DNA of 64,000 nt from Lepas anatifera (taxonomy: Eukaryota > Arthropoda > Thecostraca > Lepadidae): contig JAOTON010000385.1 of the NCBI GenBank assembly GCA_034440635.1, positions 898,501 to 962,500 of the forward strand. Reading direction: 5' to 3'. Under the pieces are notes generated by a model. The model was not told where the DNA came from, ran no database searches, and worked only from the letters and a program-made list of their open reading frames with translations. Each line of letters starts with the position of its first letter. Within the stretch, counting starts at the first letter, position 1. Below, piece after piece: positions 21,301 through 34,262 of the stretch. Position numbers and translations under genes: made by a program.

Positions 21301-22080
21301 ATATCGGCACCGGCGATATCGTTATTAATAGGTCTAATCAAGGACAGTGAGGTGGCTTATCACATAAGGAGTAACAATCGGAGCGGAACAAAATTTGTTG
21401 GCTTACATAAAAACGTGTTTTCCAGGGTAACGTATATTGATTAATGCCTTCTAGAGCATGTATCCCATTCACGTCATCAGGGCCAACTGGTAAAGTAGGT
21501 GACAGATTTATAAATCCTGGGTGATTTGGGAAAAAAACTTACCCGAAATAAGTACAAATGAAGTGCTTGAACTGGAATAGAATGTAGAGTTTTGCAAAAG
21601 TTTAGGGACAAATGCAATATATTGATAACAACTTTGAGAATTTCTGAGGTTCTAATGGGCCCTGCGGCGGCAGGCTTATTCTATATGCTTTAAAGGAAAT
21701 AAATGTACCAAGAGGAAGATATTCAATTTTTTGGTTTCTGGAGATGTTCTTTACTATGTTGACAAGATGAGACTTTGCTGACCTCTGGCGCTCACTGTGG
21801 AACTCTTAAAAAAATCCTGCCTCATATACTGATTTCTCCCTCGGGCCATTTTTGCACGGATATTTCGGACGCAATTCCTGTGGCCACGGCCCGAGTGCGC
21901 GCTCTGACAGCCGGGAAGGGCGGCCGTAGACAGGCCGGGATTACTGGCATTTGTCTGTGCGGCGGCTGGCGGTGCCGGCGCCTCTCTCCTCCACGAGACT
22001 CTGTACCCAATCAGCAACGGCATCGGTCCGCACACTGCCAGATCCGGCTCATCGACATGCATGCGTACGCGGCGGCTATG
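21301..22080. other. Unassigned DNA leading into a GC-rich island
   Basis: The part 21301-21830 is AT-rich with nothing recognised. From about 21840 the sequence becomes strongly GC- and CpG-rich up to about 22160. Confidence 0.4.
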
Positions 22081-22085
22081 CACGC

Positions 22086-22114
22086 GCCGCGCCGCCGCCG
22101 CCGCCGCCGCCGCC
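22086..22114. repeat. (GCC)n trinucleotide repeat
   Basis: About nine to ten GCC units with one interruption, inside the GC-rich island. Confidence 0.9.
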
Positions 22115-22190
22115 AGGCGCGCCAGCTCCCGTCACACGTGCGCCATTCCCGCCATTTTCGCTGACTCAGGATATTAAGATATTTGCATAA
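22115..22190 (-). promoter_or_regulatory. Promoter-like cluster at the edge of a CpG-rich island
   Basis: In 75 bp there is an E-box CACGTG (22135-22140), GCCATTTTCG (22151-22160, YY1-like), TGACTCA (22162-22168) and ATTTGCAT (22181-22188, the octamer on the minus strand). Next to a CpG-rich island this resembles an animal promoter. The direction is a guess, and each motif alone is common. Confidence 0.25.
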
Positions 22191-22458
22191 GTCTATTGCT
22201 TCGCCACTTTGAAAGGGCGCCCCGGCTAATGAATGAATGCAACAGGTCGCGGCAGTGTTTGGGAGTCCGAGGTTTCGTAATAGCGTCGCTACCACCGCCT
22301 GACACGGCCTGGTATAAACTTCAAGGCATGATTCGCTCCTCCAAGACGGGCAGGAGCAAACACTCGTTCAGGAATCCGATTAACTGCAAAAAATCAGGTT
22401 TCTGAATACCAATTCCAGACATTTTCCACGCCATCTCGCCACGTGATCAGAAAGCGAT

Positions 22459-23110
22459 TTAACACCCGCATTGACGGGGTCTGAGCCACCTTCGCCTTGA
22501 TGGGGGAGGGCGGGTACCCGCCTTCCCTAAGATCTCGAAAACTGTGCTAGGTAGCGAAAAACAGTAAACGGCGTTGCATAGCCCATTCATTTCTCCATCG
22601 AAAATATTTAAAACATTTTTTTCACGTCACATTTAAGGTCACTAGAGGTCAAGACATGCCCTAATAAGGATAACATGCAAATTAAGTTTTTTCGGCCATT
22701 ACATCTGAACAAGTAAAGATAGAGCAAAACGATTTGAACTATATGAATCCTCGCAGCAAGCTGGATCGAATGACATATAATATGACCTTGCTCGGTCAAA
22801 TCAAGGATGTGAGCTGACCTGAGGTCAGGTCAAGATTAAATTGGGCAAAACACATATCATTAGAATCGCAATGACGAGGCAAATCTAACGCAGTTAAAAT
22901 AAACGCTCTATCTCAATTCATTACTAAGTTATTCAGTTAAAACCATTTTTCCAATGTATTTCCAATGGAGAGGTCATAGCACGTACATACCTGACCTTAG
23001 ATCATCGATATAATAAATACCGGAACATATTTTAGAGAACTCGGTCTTTACGTTATCTCCGAAAACCCCGAGGGGGCGGGTAGCCGTTCCCCCGTCAATG
23101 CGCGTGTTAA
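22459..23110 (-). mobile_element. TTAA/AGGTCA family element, copy 5
   Basis: TTAA lies at 22459-22462 and 23107-23110 (652 bp, the shortest well-bounded copy). The ends read TTAACACCCGCATTGACGGG and, inward from the right, TTAACACGCGCATTGACGGG. The left end carries the TCTGAGCCACCTTCGCC insert, so it is reversed relative to copy 4, its closest relative. The left palindrome (22504-22527) pairs over 12 bp with one G-T. TGACCT-G-AGGTCAGGTCA occurs at 22815-22832. It lacks part of the interior of longer copies. Confidence 0.82.
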
Positions 23111-23239
23111 AGATGGTTGTATGCCACATAGGTTGGAGCGTCCTCTAGCCCAAGTAATTTATTAACGGAGGTTCATGAGTGGTATGAATCACTGTCAAGT
23201 AGCCATATTTGGAAGGCTTGAAAAGCGTCAAAGGCAGAC

Positions 23240-23310
23240 TAAGGCTTCACAGCTGGTCTGTAGGAAGATTACTGGCCAAGAAAATTCAGATCGAATCCTG
23301 TCCATACCTG
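23240..23310 (+). mobile_element. SINE-like tRNA head fragment
   Basis: GATCGAATCC at 23289-23298 matches a B-box, with CTTCACAGCTGGTCTG upstream as a weak A-box. AT-rich sequence with repeated CCAAATCC follows. This is a tentative SINE remnant. Confidence 0.35.
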
Positions 23311-24529
23311 TAGTTTCCCCGGAAAATTCAGGCTAATCTGATTCCATGCCACAATCATCAATCCAAATCCAATCTATTTCTCAAGTACCCTACTAAATCT
23401 ACATTATTTGGAGTCCAAATCCATATCCAAATCTGAAACTACCAGAATCTTCTGGCCAATCCGATCCAATTCAATCGGATTGTATTTGATTAGGCTTACT
23501 TTAAAATATCTAGCCTGCGCCACGATCCAAAGGTAGGTAGAATATTAGTGACTAGCGCAAGAGGACAGGAAAAAAACTGATCTTATCAACATAGTTGGAG
23601 AACCATTTCGCCAACATAACCTCACAAAAGCAGAGGATTGAGCTTTTCAAAGTTGGTGACAAGCACCCACTGAGGCACGAATAAGCCCGTGGTATAAAAA
23701 TACGATAATGTATATAACCTACTCATTTTGTTCGCTGGGGATATTCATTTAATCTCTAGCAAGTATCCCCTGGCCTATTTCATTAAGTAAAATGTAATCG
23801 TTTTGAAATAAAGATTGCCCTGTGTTTGAAAAATACATGGTTTCTTCTGACCTCTGGCCAGCGCAGCAATACTGCCGTGGATGCCAATGTCGGCTAATAA
23901 GCAAAGCCACTAGAATACGGCAGCAAGTGGTACAACACAGATATAGCACAGTGAAGGGTTAATGGGCTACTGCCGTTTGAATGCAAACAATACGTGAGGA
24001 AGAATATGACAAGAGGTAAGGCGACGAGATGCAAGTATTTGAGAATAAAGTTTAATGTGTGAAGTTCTAAGATTGTAATTGAATCTGCAACTTTTTTAAA
24101 ATCAGAACCATACCTCCAAAACCTCAAAGTGCCGAAATTCCCTGTACCTGTATAAAAATACTCATAGCAGGACATTTTATTGACATTTGTTTGGGATCGT
24201 AAGCCATCAACACGGACGACCACAGGATCGTTGTAAATTAATGTTGATTTTGATTTTCAATTGGCAAGATGAAACCATCGGTTTGAGATTAAACCAGTTG
24301 AGTGCCCTAGATAGATGTTGCATTGCTGAACATAAGATAAGACATATGCATGGAAGGGAAGGAAAGCTTCGCCCCCAAATGCACCAAGAAGCGGCGGGAC
24401 GTGTGATCTTTTTTGTCTAGTGAAAATCAGCAGATATGGATTAGTTACTCTAACCTAGTACTAGGATTAGGTAGAGAAGGAATTAGGATTAGGTACTAGG
24501 AGATTTTCCCTGTGTCAGTTGCATTGAGT
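23311..24529. other. Unassigned AT-rich DNA
   Basis: No recognised gene. CCAAATCC-type short motifs recur at 23350-23470. Confidence 0.45.
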
Positions 24530-24597
24530 CATTCATATGGATTAGATGATACGTTCTCGGAAGGTCTGCTGTAAATAGGGTGCCATAAAGCGCAGAG

Positions 24598-24940
24598 TGT
24601 TGTGGGAATGACCTAGGACCCTAAAAAGATGATGAAACAGATGACAGTAAAAGCGCTAGAAGACTTGCAGCCTAAAAGCCAAAGTCCAGAAACTATGACG
24701 TCCAAATCCTAAAAACCCCAAAAAGCCTAAGTCAAGGTAAATATAAAGAAAGAAGTGTGGAATGAGGTAAATGCAACGTTTCGGTCTTAGACCGTCGTCA
24801 GGCGAGGGTGCCCCTCGCCGCTTTTTAGGGTTTAAACGTCTTAGCTTCTGGACTTTGGCTTTTTAGGCTGCAAGTATCTGAGTGTTTTAACTGACATCTG
24901 TTTCAGCATCTTTTTAGGACCCTAGGTCATTCCCACAACA
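24598..24940. mobile_element. Foldback element with arms of about 125-135 bp
   Basis: TGTTGTGGGAATGACCTAGG at 24598 is repeated inverted at the right end, and the arms stay alignable (CTAAAAAGATG, CTTGCAGCCTAAAA, CAAAGTCCAGAA) to about 24735 and from about 24815. The middle has two smaller palindromes, CGGTCTTAGACCG (24782-24794) and GGCGAGGG-TG-CCCCTCGCC (24801-24819). The 14-bp CATTCATATGGATT occurs at 24530-24543 and again at 24939-24952 and may be an associated duplication, although the left copy lies 54 bp outside the arm. Confidence 0.75.
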
Positions 24941-24952
24941 TTCATATGGATT

Positions 24953-27900
24953 GTTGGAACATTATTTCTGCCCTAAAGAAATTATACAAACTTTAAATAT
25001 TACTGAACATTGTGTTGTTGATATACATGTCACGTGCAATACGTTCGCGCTAGTCTTTTTACAGTGCTGTCAGGTCAGTTTTCTCGAATATAAGTCGAAA
25101 TATATCATGTTTCTTGCGTCACTTTTCAGAGTGCATTTCAAACAAGAACACAATTATTTAGGATTGCTAAAAAATCATTATACAAACCTTTTACTATTCA
25201 CCACCGAAATTCATTATTTTCGTCGAATTTGAAATTTTTAAATTTATTTTCTGAATATTTGAAAGAGATCATTATTTCCAAAACACCCTATAGGTAACAC
25301 AACTGGCTTATGCACAAGTCATTGTGTTTTTTTCACTTTGAGAGTGAAAAACTGGCCTTGTCTTGCACTTACAAAACTCTCAAAGCCTTGCACATTAAGT
25401 TGAGCATACATATATGGTCGTTCCCCCAAAAATCTCAGACACCACAAGTTCATTATATTTCTGACAGATCAAAGTATCCCTTTATTTTGCAACGGCTTAA
25501 ACTGCCCCGTGTCTTTCTAAAGTGTTTCGGAGTGCAAGTGAAAGCCGATTCATAGTCCTAATGGTTATATTTGCTGTGTTCGAGAAAATTAATAGGTTCT
25601 GGAGCTACCGAATCTTTTACACAAACTACAAATTGCATGTTTCCCTTTTAAAGTAAGCCTTGTAAAAACCAATGTCCTTTCCTATCCTTCCCGTCAGTAT
25701 TTTTTCGGCCCCACTCACTGTGTGCGATTGGAATATGAAATAAAATCACGGCATCTCTCAATGTTCTTTAAATAGTTAAAAATTGCAGCTCAGAGGGGAA
25801 TAGTACTGAATACGGCAATACTCCCCCTCCCCGTCTCTAAAAAACGGAATTTTACTTCTCATCCCCAGACTTTCTCTTTCATTACTCATTGTTCCTGCTG
25901 CGACCATTGCGCATAAGCACCATCGACCTGAGCCTAAGTCTGCCATCCAGTTTGGAGCGCCCAAGAGCTTCGTCGATCTCTGCTGATGCCGGCGATCCTC
26001 CGGGCGTCGCTGTTGTTGCCAACTCTCCCGTCGGCGACCGCGGCGTGCCAACAGAGCCTGATTTCGCGCGCTCAGCAGTACCGCCGTTTCTGCCGTAGTT
26101 TCGGCGGGTGGGGACATTTGGCGCGCCGTTCTGGCGCCTTTTCTGGCAGCGGCAGGTAGGCTACAGTGACCGGCCCTGGGGCTTTATGTAGATAAACGCG
26201 CACGGGGACGGCCGTTATGGCACACGACCAAGACAGAGGGAAGGGGGAAGATCCGCCTGATGCTGAATGCTCCGCTACTGGTCTGGTAAATTTGTACCGT
26301 TTGTTGTCGCATAACCCACCCCCAAATGGATAGCTTGGAAAGTTATTCAATTGATCATTGGTATAAGAAATAATAGTAGAGAAATGCTAGAACAATGGAC
26401 TACGTTGAAACATCTTTTCCGTAGCTGAGGTTTTTTTCCTCTTTGTTCTGGTACCCTGTGAAAATGTCGTTTGGCAGCAGGAGCTGGCAGAGTGACAGGG
26501 CGGCGATGACATGATGACGATGAGGAAGGGTCTGAGGGAGCAGGAGGAGAGCAACAGACGCGGACCGGTCCCGGCAGCGCTGGAAACCTGGCTGAAGGGA
26601 GCAGGCTGACACCACTACCAGCTTCTCTCCCTTGTACACGTCCAGGGATGATTATAGTTGAAACGAGTCCACTATTTGTAAATTTTCTTATTCAAATCGA
26701 GTTGCAAGGTATTGATGAATTTCCTTGTGATTGTTATTTTTTTCCCACCATACATTTGAGCGCAACGCTGCGAAAAGTCCACAAATCTGCAGATATTCCA
26801 CAGAATAACAGTGTGGTTTTTGTGTCGAAAATCAGTAGAAATTATTCAAAAGGAGCCACAAGAACCAAGCTGTGAACAAAGCAAACGAGAACCTCTTTCG
26901 TTAGAGAACTTTACTGGTGCGAAGTTTGAGCCGCAACTTTCCGAACGCCGCTACATTCACCGCGCACTTTACAACCATTTGATGAAATGCTTCCGTCGCT
27001 AACTTCGAAATTATTTTCTTCAGACTCACTGATTCGGTTTCTCTGCCTCGAAAGTTTTCCGCAGGAATTTGTATTTCACTTGTTGACCACAATTGGTGCG
27101 TGCCGAGCTAGCAGCCGGTAGCGGCTCTTCGCGGATCAAAACCGACCTGTTTGCAAAAGTTGCACGCCAACTTTTACACTTGGCTTAATTGACGGCGATG
27201 CTTGTTGTTTTTGCTGTTTGCCACGCGCCCTAAACTTTCACGCGCCCACCGAAATGAAAGCAGCTCTGTACAGGGCGTGAGATGCTGGTATGATTACCTT
27301 CTTGGGAGGCTCAGCCGGATCAGAGGCGCTCGTGGCGCGCCACTCAACAAGTTGGCGCGCTTTTTCCGGCCGCATTGGCGCGTTGACTACAGCTGGCTGC
27401 GAGCAGACGGCAAATACTCGAGCGTCGGCGCGGACGCTAATTTGCCTGCCGCGTGTTTGCCAGAGGCTCCGGTTTGGAGTTCATTTCTGGCGCCGAGAGG
27501 TGGGGATCAACACTGCAGGAGCTGCTGGAGCGCACTGAAGAACTGCCGCACCGAGCGCGGCCGCCCGCAGGGTGTGCACAGGTACAACTTCCGTCGAGCA
27601 GTTCTGCCACCAGCCGGTGTCCTGACAGGGACTATTTAGCTTGGACGCCCAGTGGTGTGATTTCAGTGTTCCCGTATTAACACTGTTCTGAATCCGCCAT
27701 TGACTGGGTATGCTGGTACTCGTCTCCTGTGATTTGGTTTTGAAAATTAATTTGGTCTAGACAAATGTGGCAATTAGTATTCAGAAAAACGCAAATGTGG
27801 ATTCATCGTAATCTTTCTCCAGTTTCAATCACAGGACAATGGAAATCTAAGTCAACAAAATGAGCAACTATAGGTATCACTAGTAAGACCACTTTAATCC

Positions 27901-30189
27901 CTTCAGTCTACTTAAAAATGAAAAACACAGTGATCGCAACATGCGTTTTTTTCTTTGGCCCACTGCAAAATATTGAATGAGTATTCCATCTTTTGTGCGT
28001 TTTCTGAGATTGGTCGATATAAGAAAGCAGCCCACGTTAAGTGTGAGTGGCACTTCCCTTTGTGAAGCCTAATTTGGCTGACTCCTGCTTCTCAGAATCC
28101 AGAGCAATGCATTAGAGCTTTTGTGCGCAACAATCCTTTTGTCCTTTTCAATCTTTAGATGAGTAAAATAGTTCATTTTAACCCCTGGGTGGACTTGAAA
28201 CCACAATACACTTTAGTTCTATTAGAGATTCGAAAGTCAGAAATAATCCTTAAAGCTCGAGTTTCGATCCTCGGTCAGATAATGTTTTCTTTATGAACAA
28301 TTTTGATTGTTTCATTATTAGTATAGTTTGAAGTTTGGTGCATTTTTTACATCTAAAAGAGCCTGCATTTTACTTCTCGACATATATTCTCAAATTTTTC
28401 ATAATATAATTTGGATTTTAAGGTGGAAACATTGTGAAATCGCAGCCACATAGTGCATGCCTGTGGATATTATATCAAGCTCCAACTTGAGGCTCGTAGC
28501 TGAAAATAAAGGCTCACTTGAAACGCTAATTAAACCTTCCCATTAATTCTTACAAACAAATCACCCATAAGCACTCTTACTGTAACAACAGGACATCATC
28601 TGCCGCGCCTGGTGTCCATCACTCTCTGTGATGTACTTTAATGTGAAACTGTTCTCGGAGCAAACTGCTTTAATGGTCCGATGGCGTGGTCACGTGTCAC
28701 TCGCTCAGAAATATCGACTGGCCTGGTAAGATAGATGTCCCGGCCGTTTAAGCACGCGATAGCTGACAGCTGTCATGCGAGATCAGTTGGTTTGGCATTT
28801 CATGACCGTTGATCGTTGATTTAGTGTGGTCTGCGTATTTACCGAGAAGCTATTTAGGGACAGTCGTAACAGTTTGGTGACACTTCTATGCATGAGAACT
28901 AGGAACTTACATTGGATTATTCCACGAGTATATCGATATACAACGAGGTTAGAACAAGTTTTGAACTTGTTTGGTCATAAGTATTGTGCTTCTCACCCGC
29001 ACCACAGCTGATAAGGAAATCAATGCAAAAACCAAACTTAAAGAGGTCAGTAAAATTAGGTATTTTCCCCAACGGAGAGCAAGCTATACTCCAGATAAGT
29101 AATTTATCCCATAATAAATAGCTTAGGGAGGCTTATGAGTGAGGAAGTGATTATTTACAACGTAAAGAACTAATAGGCCAGGCACCAGATTATGATATAC
29201 TATATTGAAGGGCTTATTCGCCCCTTGATGGGAGCCGGCCTTAGTTTTCAAGAGTTATGATATTTTCTGGTTCTCAATATATTTTCAAACTATGTTCGCA
29301 GTCCAAAGGTTTTCCTGACATCCACTAATTTACACCAGCGATGACTGACACCCTCCATTTTTTAAGCGTATTAGTGAAAGCTCACCAAAAAGCTCACAAC
29401 CTACTGGCTTTAGCCACCTCTGCCGCGGCACATGAAAGGTTTGGTTAGCAAGGTAGGTTATAATACATAGCAAGGCACATAGCAAGGTAGGTTATAACAA
29501 CATCATAGAGTAACGCGTACATACATTTTTGTTTGAACGGTCCCTGAGTGCTGATTTGCGGTGCATTATTAGGGAATCAGAAATCAGTAAGGAAATCAGA
29601 AATAAAGGAAATCAAAGCCAATAAGGTAATAATGATCTTAAGGGGAGTATCTCGAATGCCTATGTGCATTTAAGGATCAGCTGAGGTAGATAACAGAATA
29701 TAAGAACAATTGTAGGAGAAAAATGTTCAAGCACGAATACATTTAGTAGCTGTCAGCTTACGTGCGTATTATTTCTTTCAGCATTTCCTAAAAATTAAAG
29801 CTGCAATTGATATTCACAATCGGGGACAGGTTCTTCCCATGTTTACAGCATAACTCCAACTGTAGAAAAAATGTCAAAATACCAAAAATCAAAATATCAT
29901 ATTTCAACAGGTGATAAATTGACGGATGCTCTAATGTCATCCCACGTTCTGCCAACCCCCCCCAATTCTATCAATATATTTTTTAATGGTACCAACCCAT
30001 CACCACTGCCTGTGGTATTCCGATAAGAAGTACCCGGTATGGTTATGCATACTTCCCACTCTCAGCAATCTAAGTCATGTTATCATGTAGTAAAACAAGA
30101 TTTTCGAATCGCAATCACACAAAAATATCATCAAAAGACAAAGCCACCCCAGTGTTAGGGATCGGTTAGCTTTGCACTGTCCCAGAGAG
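24953..30189. other. Unassigned DNA with GC-rich islands at 25880-26270 and 27090-27660
   Basis: Most is AT-rich and featureless. The two islands have open frames on both strands. In the second, a plus-strand frame ending at 27680 reads STLQELLERTEELPHRARPP, which has protein-like composition but no domain I know. These islands may be exons or promoters of a gene extending beyond what I can trace. Confidence 0.3.
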
Positions 30190-30195
30190 ACGTAC

Positions 30196-30325
30196 CGCTG
30201 CGTCGGTGATGGGTCCATCCGTCTGTTGGCAGCTCTCGTTTTCCAGACGCCCGCGCTGTAGTGCAGGCGGCGCGGCGTCGGCGGCACCCTGTAGAAGACA
30301 GCGTCGGCGACGACGCTGGAACGCC
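30196..30325 (-). CDS. Candidate internal exon, unknown protein
   Basis: On the minus strand a 130-bp open stretch is preceded by AAATCAG (acceptor-like, though its pyrimidine tract is weak) and followed by GTACGT (a good donor). The translation includes DAVFYRVPPTPRRLHYSAGV and ends DPSPTQR, with aromatic residues and a composition more protein-like than the other frames, two of which have stops. It sits in a GC-rich island within AT-rich DNA. I recognise no family. Another candidate exon lies upstream on the same strand at 30624-30860. This is a weak call. Confidence 0.22.
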
Positions 30326-30623
30326 CTGATTTATTTAGTGGAAGATACGAGCGCACTTGATGGTGTTAAATAGATACACAACATCACTAATGGTCGACAC
30401 GCTAATGGTGGACGGCACAAGCGGAGGTGCAAAGCAGAAGATCGCGGCATAGATGAACAACAAGATCATACATTATGGCGTGCTTCTAGCGGCGCCTTTC
30501 CACCTTGCCAAGGACACTGCAGAGTTCAAGCAGCTTCCAATAGAACATAGTCTTAGAAATATAAAACCATTGTAAAAATGAAATTCCATTCTATCAGCCA
30601 AGCCATGAGGAACAGTTTCTCAC

Positions 30624-30860
30624 CTCTGAGTTGGACGTCCTGGCTGAGGAGGAGAGAGGGGGTGGGGAGCGCCGTCACCATTTGTAACAGGGAAGCTGGA
30701 CAAAAACGGTTGACAGTCAGCGGCCCTCCAGACGTTTCTGTGATGTCGGCCCCGGTCGTCTCTAATGGACTAGTCGGCGGACTCGGCGAACAGTCGCCGG
30801 CACTGGCGCTGCCGGCGACTGAATACTCGTCCAGAAACACACGGACGTTGTAAGAAACAC
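30624..30860 (-). CDS. Candidate exon, unknown Ser/Thr/Pro-rich protein
   Basis: A minus-strand frame with VFLDEYSVAGSASAG and PPTSPLETTGADITETSGG ends at CTCAGAG followed by GTGAGAAAC, a strong donor match at 30623-30622. CTCTCTCCTCCTCAG, a strong acceptor match, lies just upstream of the last 20 coding bases, so the true exon may be much shorter. The plus strand is also open here. No domain is recognised. It may belong with the candidate at 30196-30325. Confidence 0.2.
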
Positions 30861-31841
30861 TTGATGTCTGATGATGACCCGACGTGAGAAACTGTCTCAC
30901 ATAAGCATTGAAAATTTTGTGATGTTGTGTAACATCAGCGTTGTAACGCTGGTTCTACATTGGCCCACTTTGCAGCGTCATATTGGTAAATATTTGCTAG
31001 CTTATCGTCATATAGTCTGTTTGCCCCAAATATGTACACTTTCAGAAACGACGCCAATTGGAATGTAAAGGTTTCATGACAATAGCTAGTCTCTTTTAAA
31101 TTGCAACCATTCATCCTGCTGTCAGGACTAAGCCAGCTCAAGTCAACGTCGACATTTTCGTCCAAGAAAGCGTGTTGCTAACAAAACTTCCCTCAAGTGC
31201 TCTCGTATTTCGCGTGTTGTTCAGCAGATGAGTTATGTCCTTTTCAAAACACTTTTGTCGTCAAGCAGCAAACGTGTCCGCGCATACGGCATTTTTCAAC
31301 AGCAGTGCACATCTGAGTGCTCTTGAGGTGCCCTTGGACCGGTGCGCTGTAGCGGCATCTGGCGATCTCCTCCCCGCTGCTCGCCGCTCCCGGCGGCAGT
31401 TTGTAGCATCACCGCGCCGCTTCTCGACAGGGCCTGCGTCGGCGTCGGTGGGGCCTGCATCCCGACTGACGCCGCACCTCGTTATCGCTCTCAATACGGC
31501 GGAAAATTCGCGGCCGATGACTATTTCCATGTTTTTATCGTTCAATTTGGTGCGCGCGGCGGGCTCGCCTCGCCGTCGGCAGCCGGCCACCCCACCTGTT
31601 CTGGCGCCAATGTTGCCCGACCCTCGCCCGACAACAATATCGGATATGGTGCGCTGCCGCGCTGTGCGAGCCGCCCGCCCGTGCAGACGGTTATGTCCTG
31701 CATATGAACTCGTAACTTGGCGTGGCCGCGTCGCAGACTAGCATTTTTTCCGTGCGGCTGTCTCGTTAAGGCGCCGTCCGGTCGAGGGTAGGACCGGTCG
31801 CGAGTGGAAATGGCACCGGACGACCCTGTGAGTAGAGGGAG

Positions 31842-31843
<2 letters not shown>
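30861..31843. other. Unassigned DNA with a GC-rich island at 31235-31830
   Basis: The island is open in several frames (168 codons on plus, 109 on minus). The overlap of open frames on both strands points to composition and not coding. It has many CpG dinucleotides and could be a CpG-island promoter. Confidence 0.3.

Positions 31844-31888
<45 letters not shown>
31844..31888 (+). repeat. (GA)n microsatellite
   Basis: About 22 GA units. Confidence 0.95.
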
Positions 31889-31889
<1 letters not shown>

Positions 31890-34227
31890 CGGCTACTATA
31901 GGAGTTAGGTTATGAGCTTGGATGAATTCAGGTGATAGTATCGGGACCTTGATGCTTACTGCAGTTAAATTTATGCGCTGGAATTTTTCTCCGTGAGGCG
32001 AGGCTCCCATAAGGCATTCACTTGACTTGAATATATTTAATGAGCGTTTTTATCAATGTCTCAGTCAATATATTATTTATCTGTTCACGGAAATAAGAAC
32101 TACCAGAAATATGTCTAACTCTGAATTTTCTGTCATGTGAATGGGGAGTTCTATGAGGTCGGGAGGGGGAGGGGGGTTATTCATCGATTGTTCGCATGCG
32201 TGGTAGATGGAGGCATCTGGTGGGTGGAGTGTGATGTTTTGATGAATGTTGTCACTATTCTCGTCTTCGCACTGTTGTTTAGAAATGTATAATGCAATGT
32301 CGTGTGTGACTTGTACTGTGTGATGAAACAATGAAATAGATGTTGAATTCTCAAAATCTCATCTAAGAAATTGATTAATTGTGTACTGGCTTATTCCTCT
32401 ATGCAATACAATTTTCTATATACTGGCTTTTATAATTTCCTGAAACTTGGTCAAGCGATTTCTGCATATCTGCTATGCATTAGCAGATGCGGTTCACCAA
32501 TCGCAGGACAGTTGTATGTATTTACCACTTGAGACGGCAGCACTGGCGGGAAATGTTAGCCAGAATGGCATGCACAATGAAAGTGTTTTTGGTATATTAC
32601 TACGTTTTTGTATATAAATAGAAAATTGTATTTTTGTATATAAATACGAGGTTGACAGGGGAGGTGAGAAGCTGTTCCAGACGATTTCAGCCGCCAAATG
32701 TGATTTGTCTACATTACACTATAGTGACATGGCAAAATAGCCATACAAATTGTGTGTGAAAATACCGTTATGTACGCACACCAAATTACTTGGTATGCCG
32801 CTACGACACTCCTGTTCACAATACTTGAGACCTCCGGCTGTGTTATTGGCTAGAAAAATTCATAGACGATACTTCGCTGAAGTATGGACCAGCTTTTTTA
32901 CCACTTTACCACTGAATCACGCGCAACCAATTTCCAGAAGGACTTGTCAGGCTCCAAGTTTCTTTTAATTTTCCCGTACGTTAATCCATGCTGCAAGACT
33001 AGCACCGTCACCATTTCATTGCTCATGGGTGTGGTTAAAGCTTCGTGAGACTTTCTTTGTGTATTTGGACCGCTCCTCTGCATTTGTATGAACTTAGTAA
33101 GATTGCCGTGCAGATTTGGTTGTACGAGACACAAAATCTGCACAAACTGCATTCTCTAGAATTACAAGCATAGGCATGAGAAAGTATGACAGCGAGTTGA
33201 GACCACCTTCGTTAGACATTTCGCTAGTTCAGTCCACCTTTTTCAAAGCCTCTCATTGGCACCTCACATAAGAAATGCTCTTTTGCGCCTCTAAAATTCA
33301 GAGGTTTTAAGTTCCTTGGAATCTTTGAGATTTCACAAGATGTGTGATAATGTAGTTCTGAGACATAGGTAAACCATATTTACTATGAAACTATCAAATG
33401 CAATGATATAGAAGAAAACACTGATGTTAATGTAGCCTTTCTCTACAGAGTGAGCGGGCTCTGTATTTTTTGTTTTTAACATGATGATAGCTTGTACATT
33501 ATTCCAAAACATAGCCAAGTATAATGTCCGGCCTATGTTACTGGCAGTTACCTGCTTTAAAATCGGCATAAGAGCCTGAAGTATACGCTCATCGCGGAGG
33601 TTAAAGTAAAAGTTGAGCAAGATAAATGTTTGACGAATCTAGGACTCACCACAGTCCTCACATAAATGTTGGTTCAGTGGTCCATGGTATTTATTGCCAG
33701 GCTTGTTGGATGCGGCTGACATGGGAATGACAAATTGCGCCGAACAGCTTGACCCGGTATTTGTTATGTCTTTTGACGGTAATGAGATTTTCTGGAACGG
33801 CATTTCTGAAACGTCCAAAAAATAACTTATATGATCTAGTTATGACATGGAATACAGGTTATGATTCATTGACAAATTTCTCTTCACTCAGACATTTATA
33901 TGAGAAAATGTGATATTATTTAATTATCTTCATCATTTATCCTGTTGGCATTGGGAGCGTGTTTAAACAAGACAGGCCATGTGGAAAAGTAAAGGATTTT
34001 CATAGATATTTACTATAACTAGAGAAGACATCTATAAAAATCCTGTAGGTCACAAAACGGCAATACCCCGACGTCAAAATGCCAAGTTTTGTTAGTGCAA
34101 ATCTTGGGCCAGGTTGATTGGAGTATCACGTGATAATGTCAACGAGAGCTTCTTGATTTACCCCACGACTAAATAATTTTTTCAGAGAAAGCCATTAATC
34201 ATTGCGAGGATTCGTGGCACACATTTT
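31889..34227. other. Unassigned AT-rich DNA
   Basis: No recognisable gene. TTTTTGTATATAAATA occurs twice at about 32606-32645; each contains a TATA-box-like motif, but no transcript start is evident. Confidence 0.4.
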
Positions 34228-34262
34228 TTGAATTAATTGAATTGAATTGAATTAAATTGAAT
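34228..34262 (+). repeat. (TTGAA)n microsatellite
   Basis: About six to seven imperfect TTGAA units. Confidence 0.85.

Noticed and set aside
31235..31741. 168-codon plus-strand frame
   Set aside because: It lies in a GC-rich island where long frames exist on both strands; no domain or splice support.
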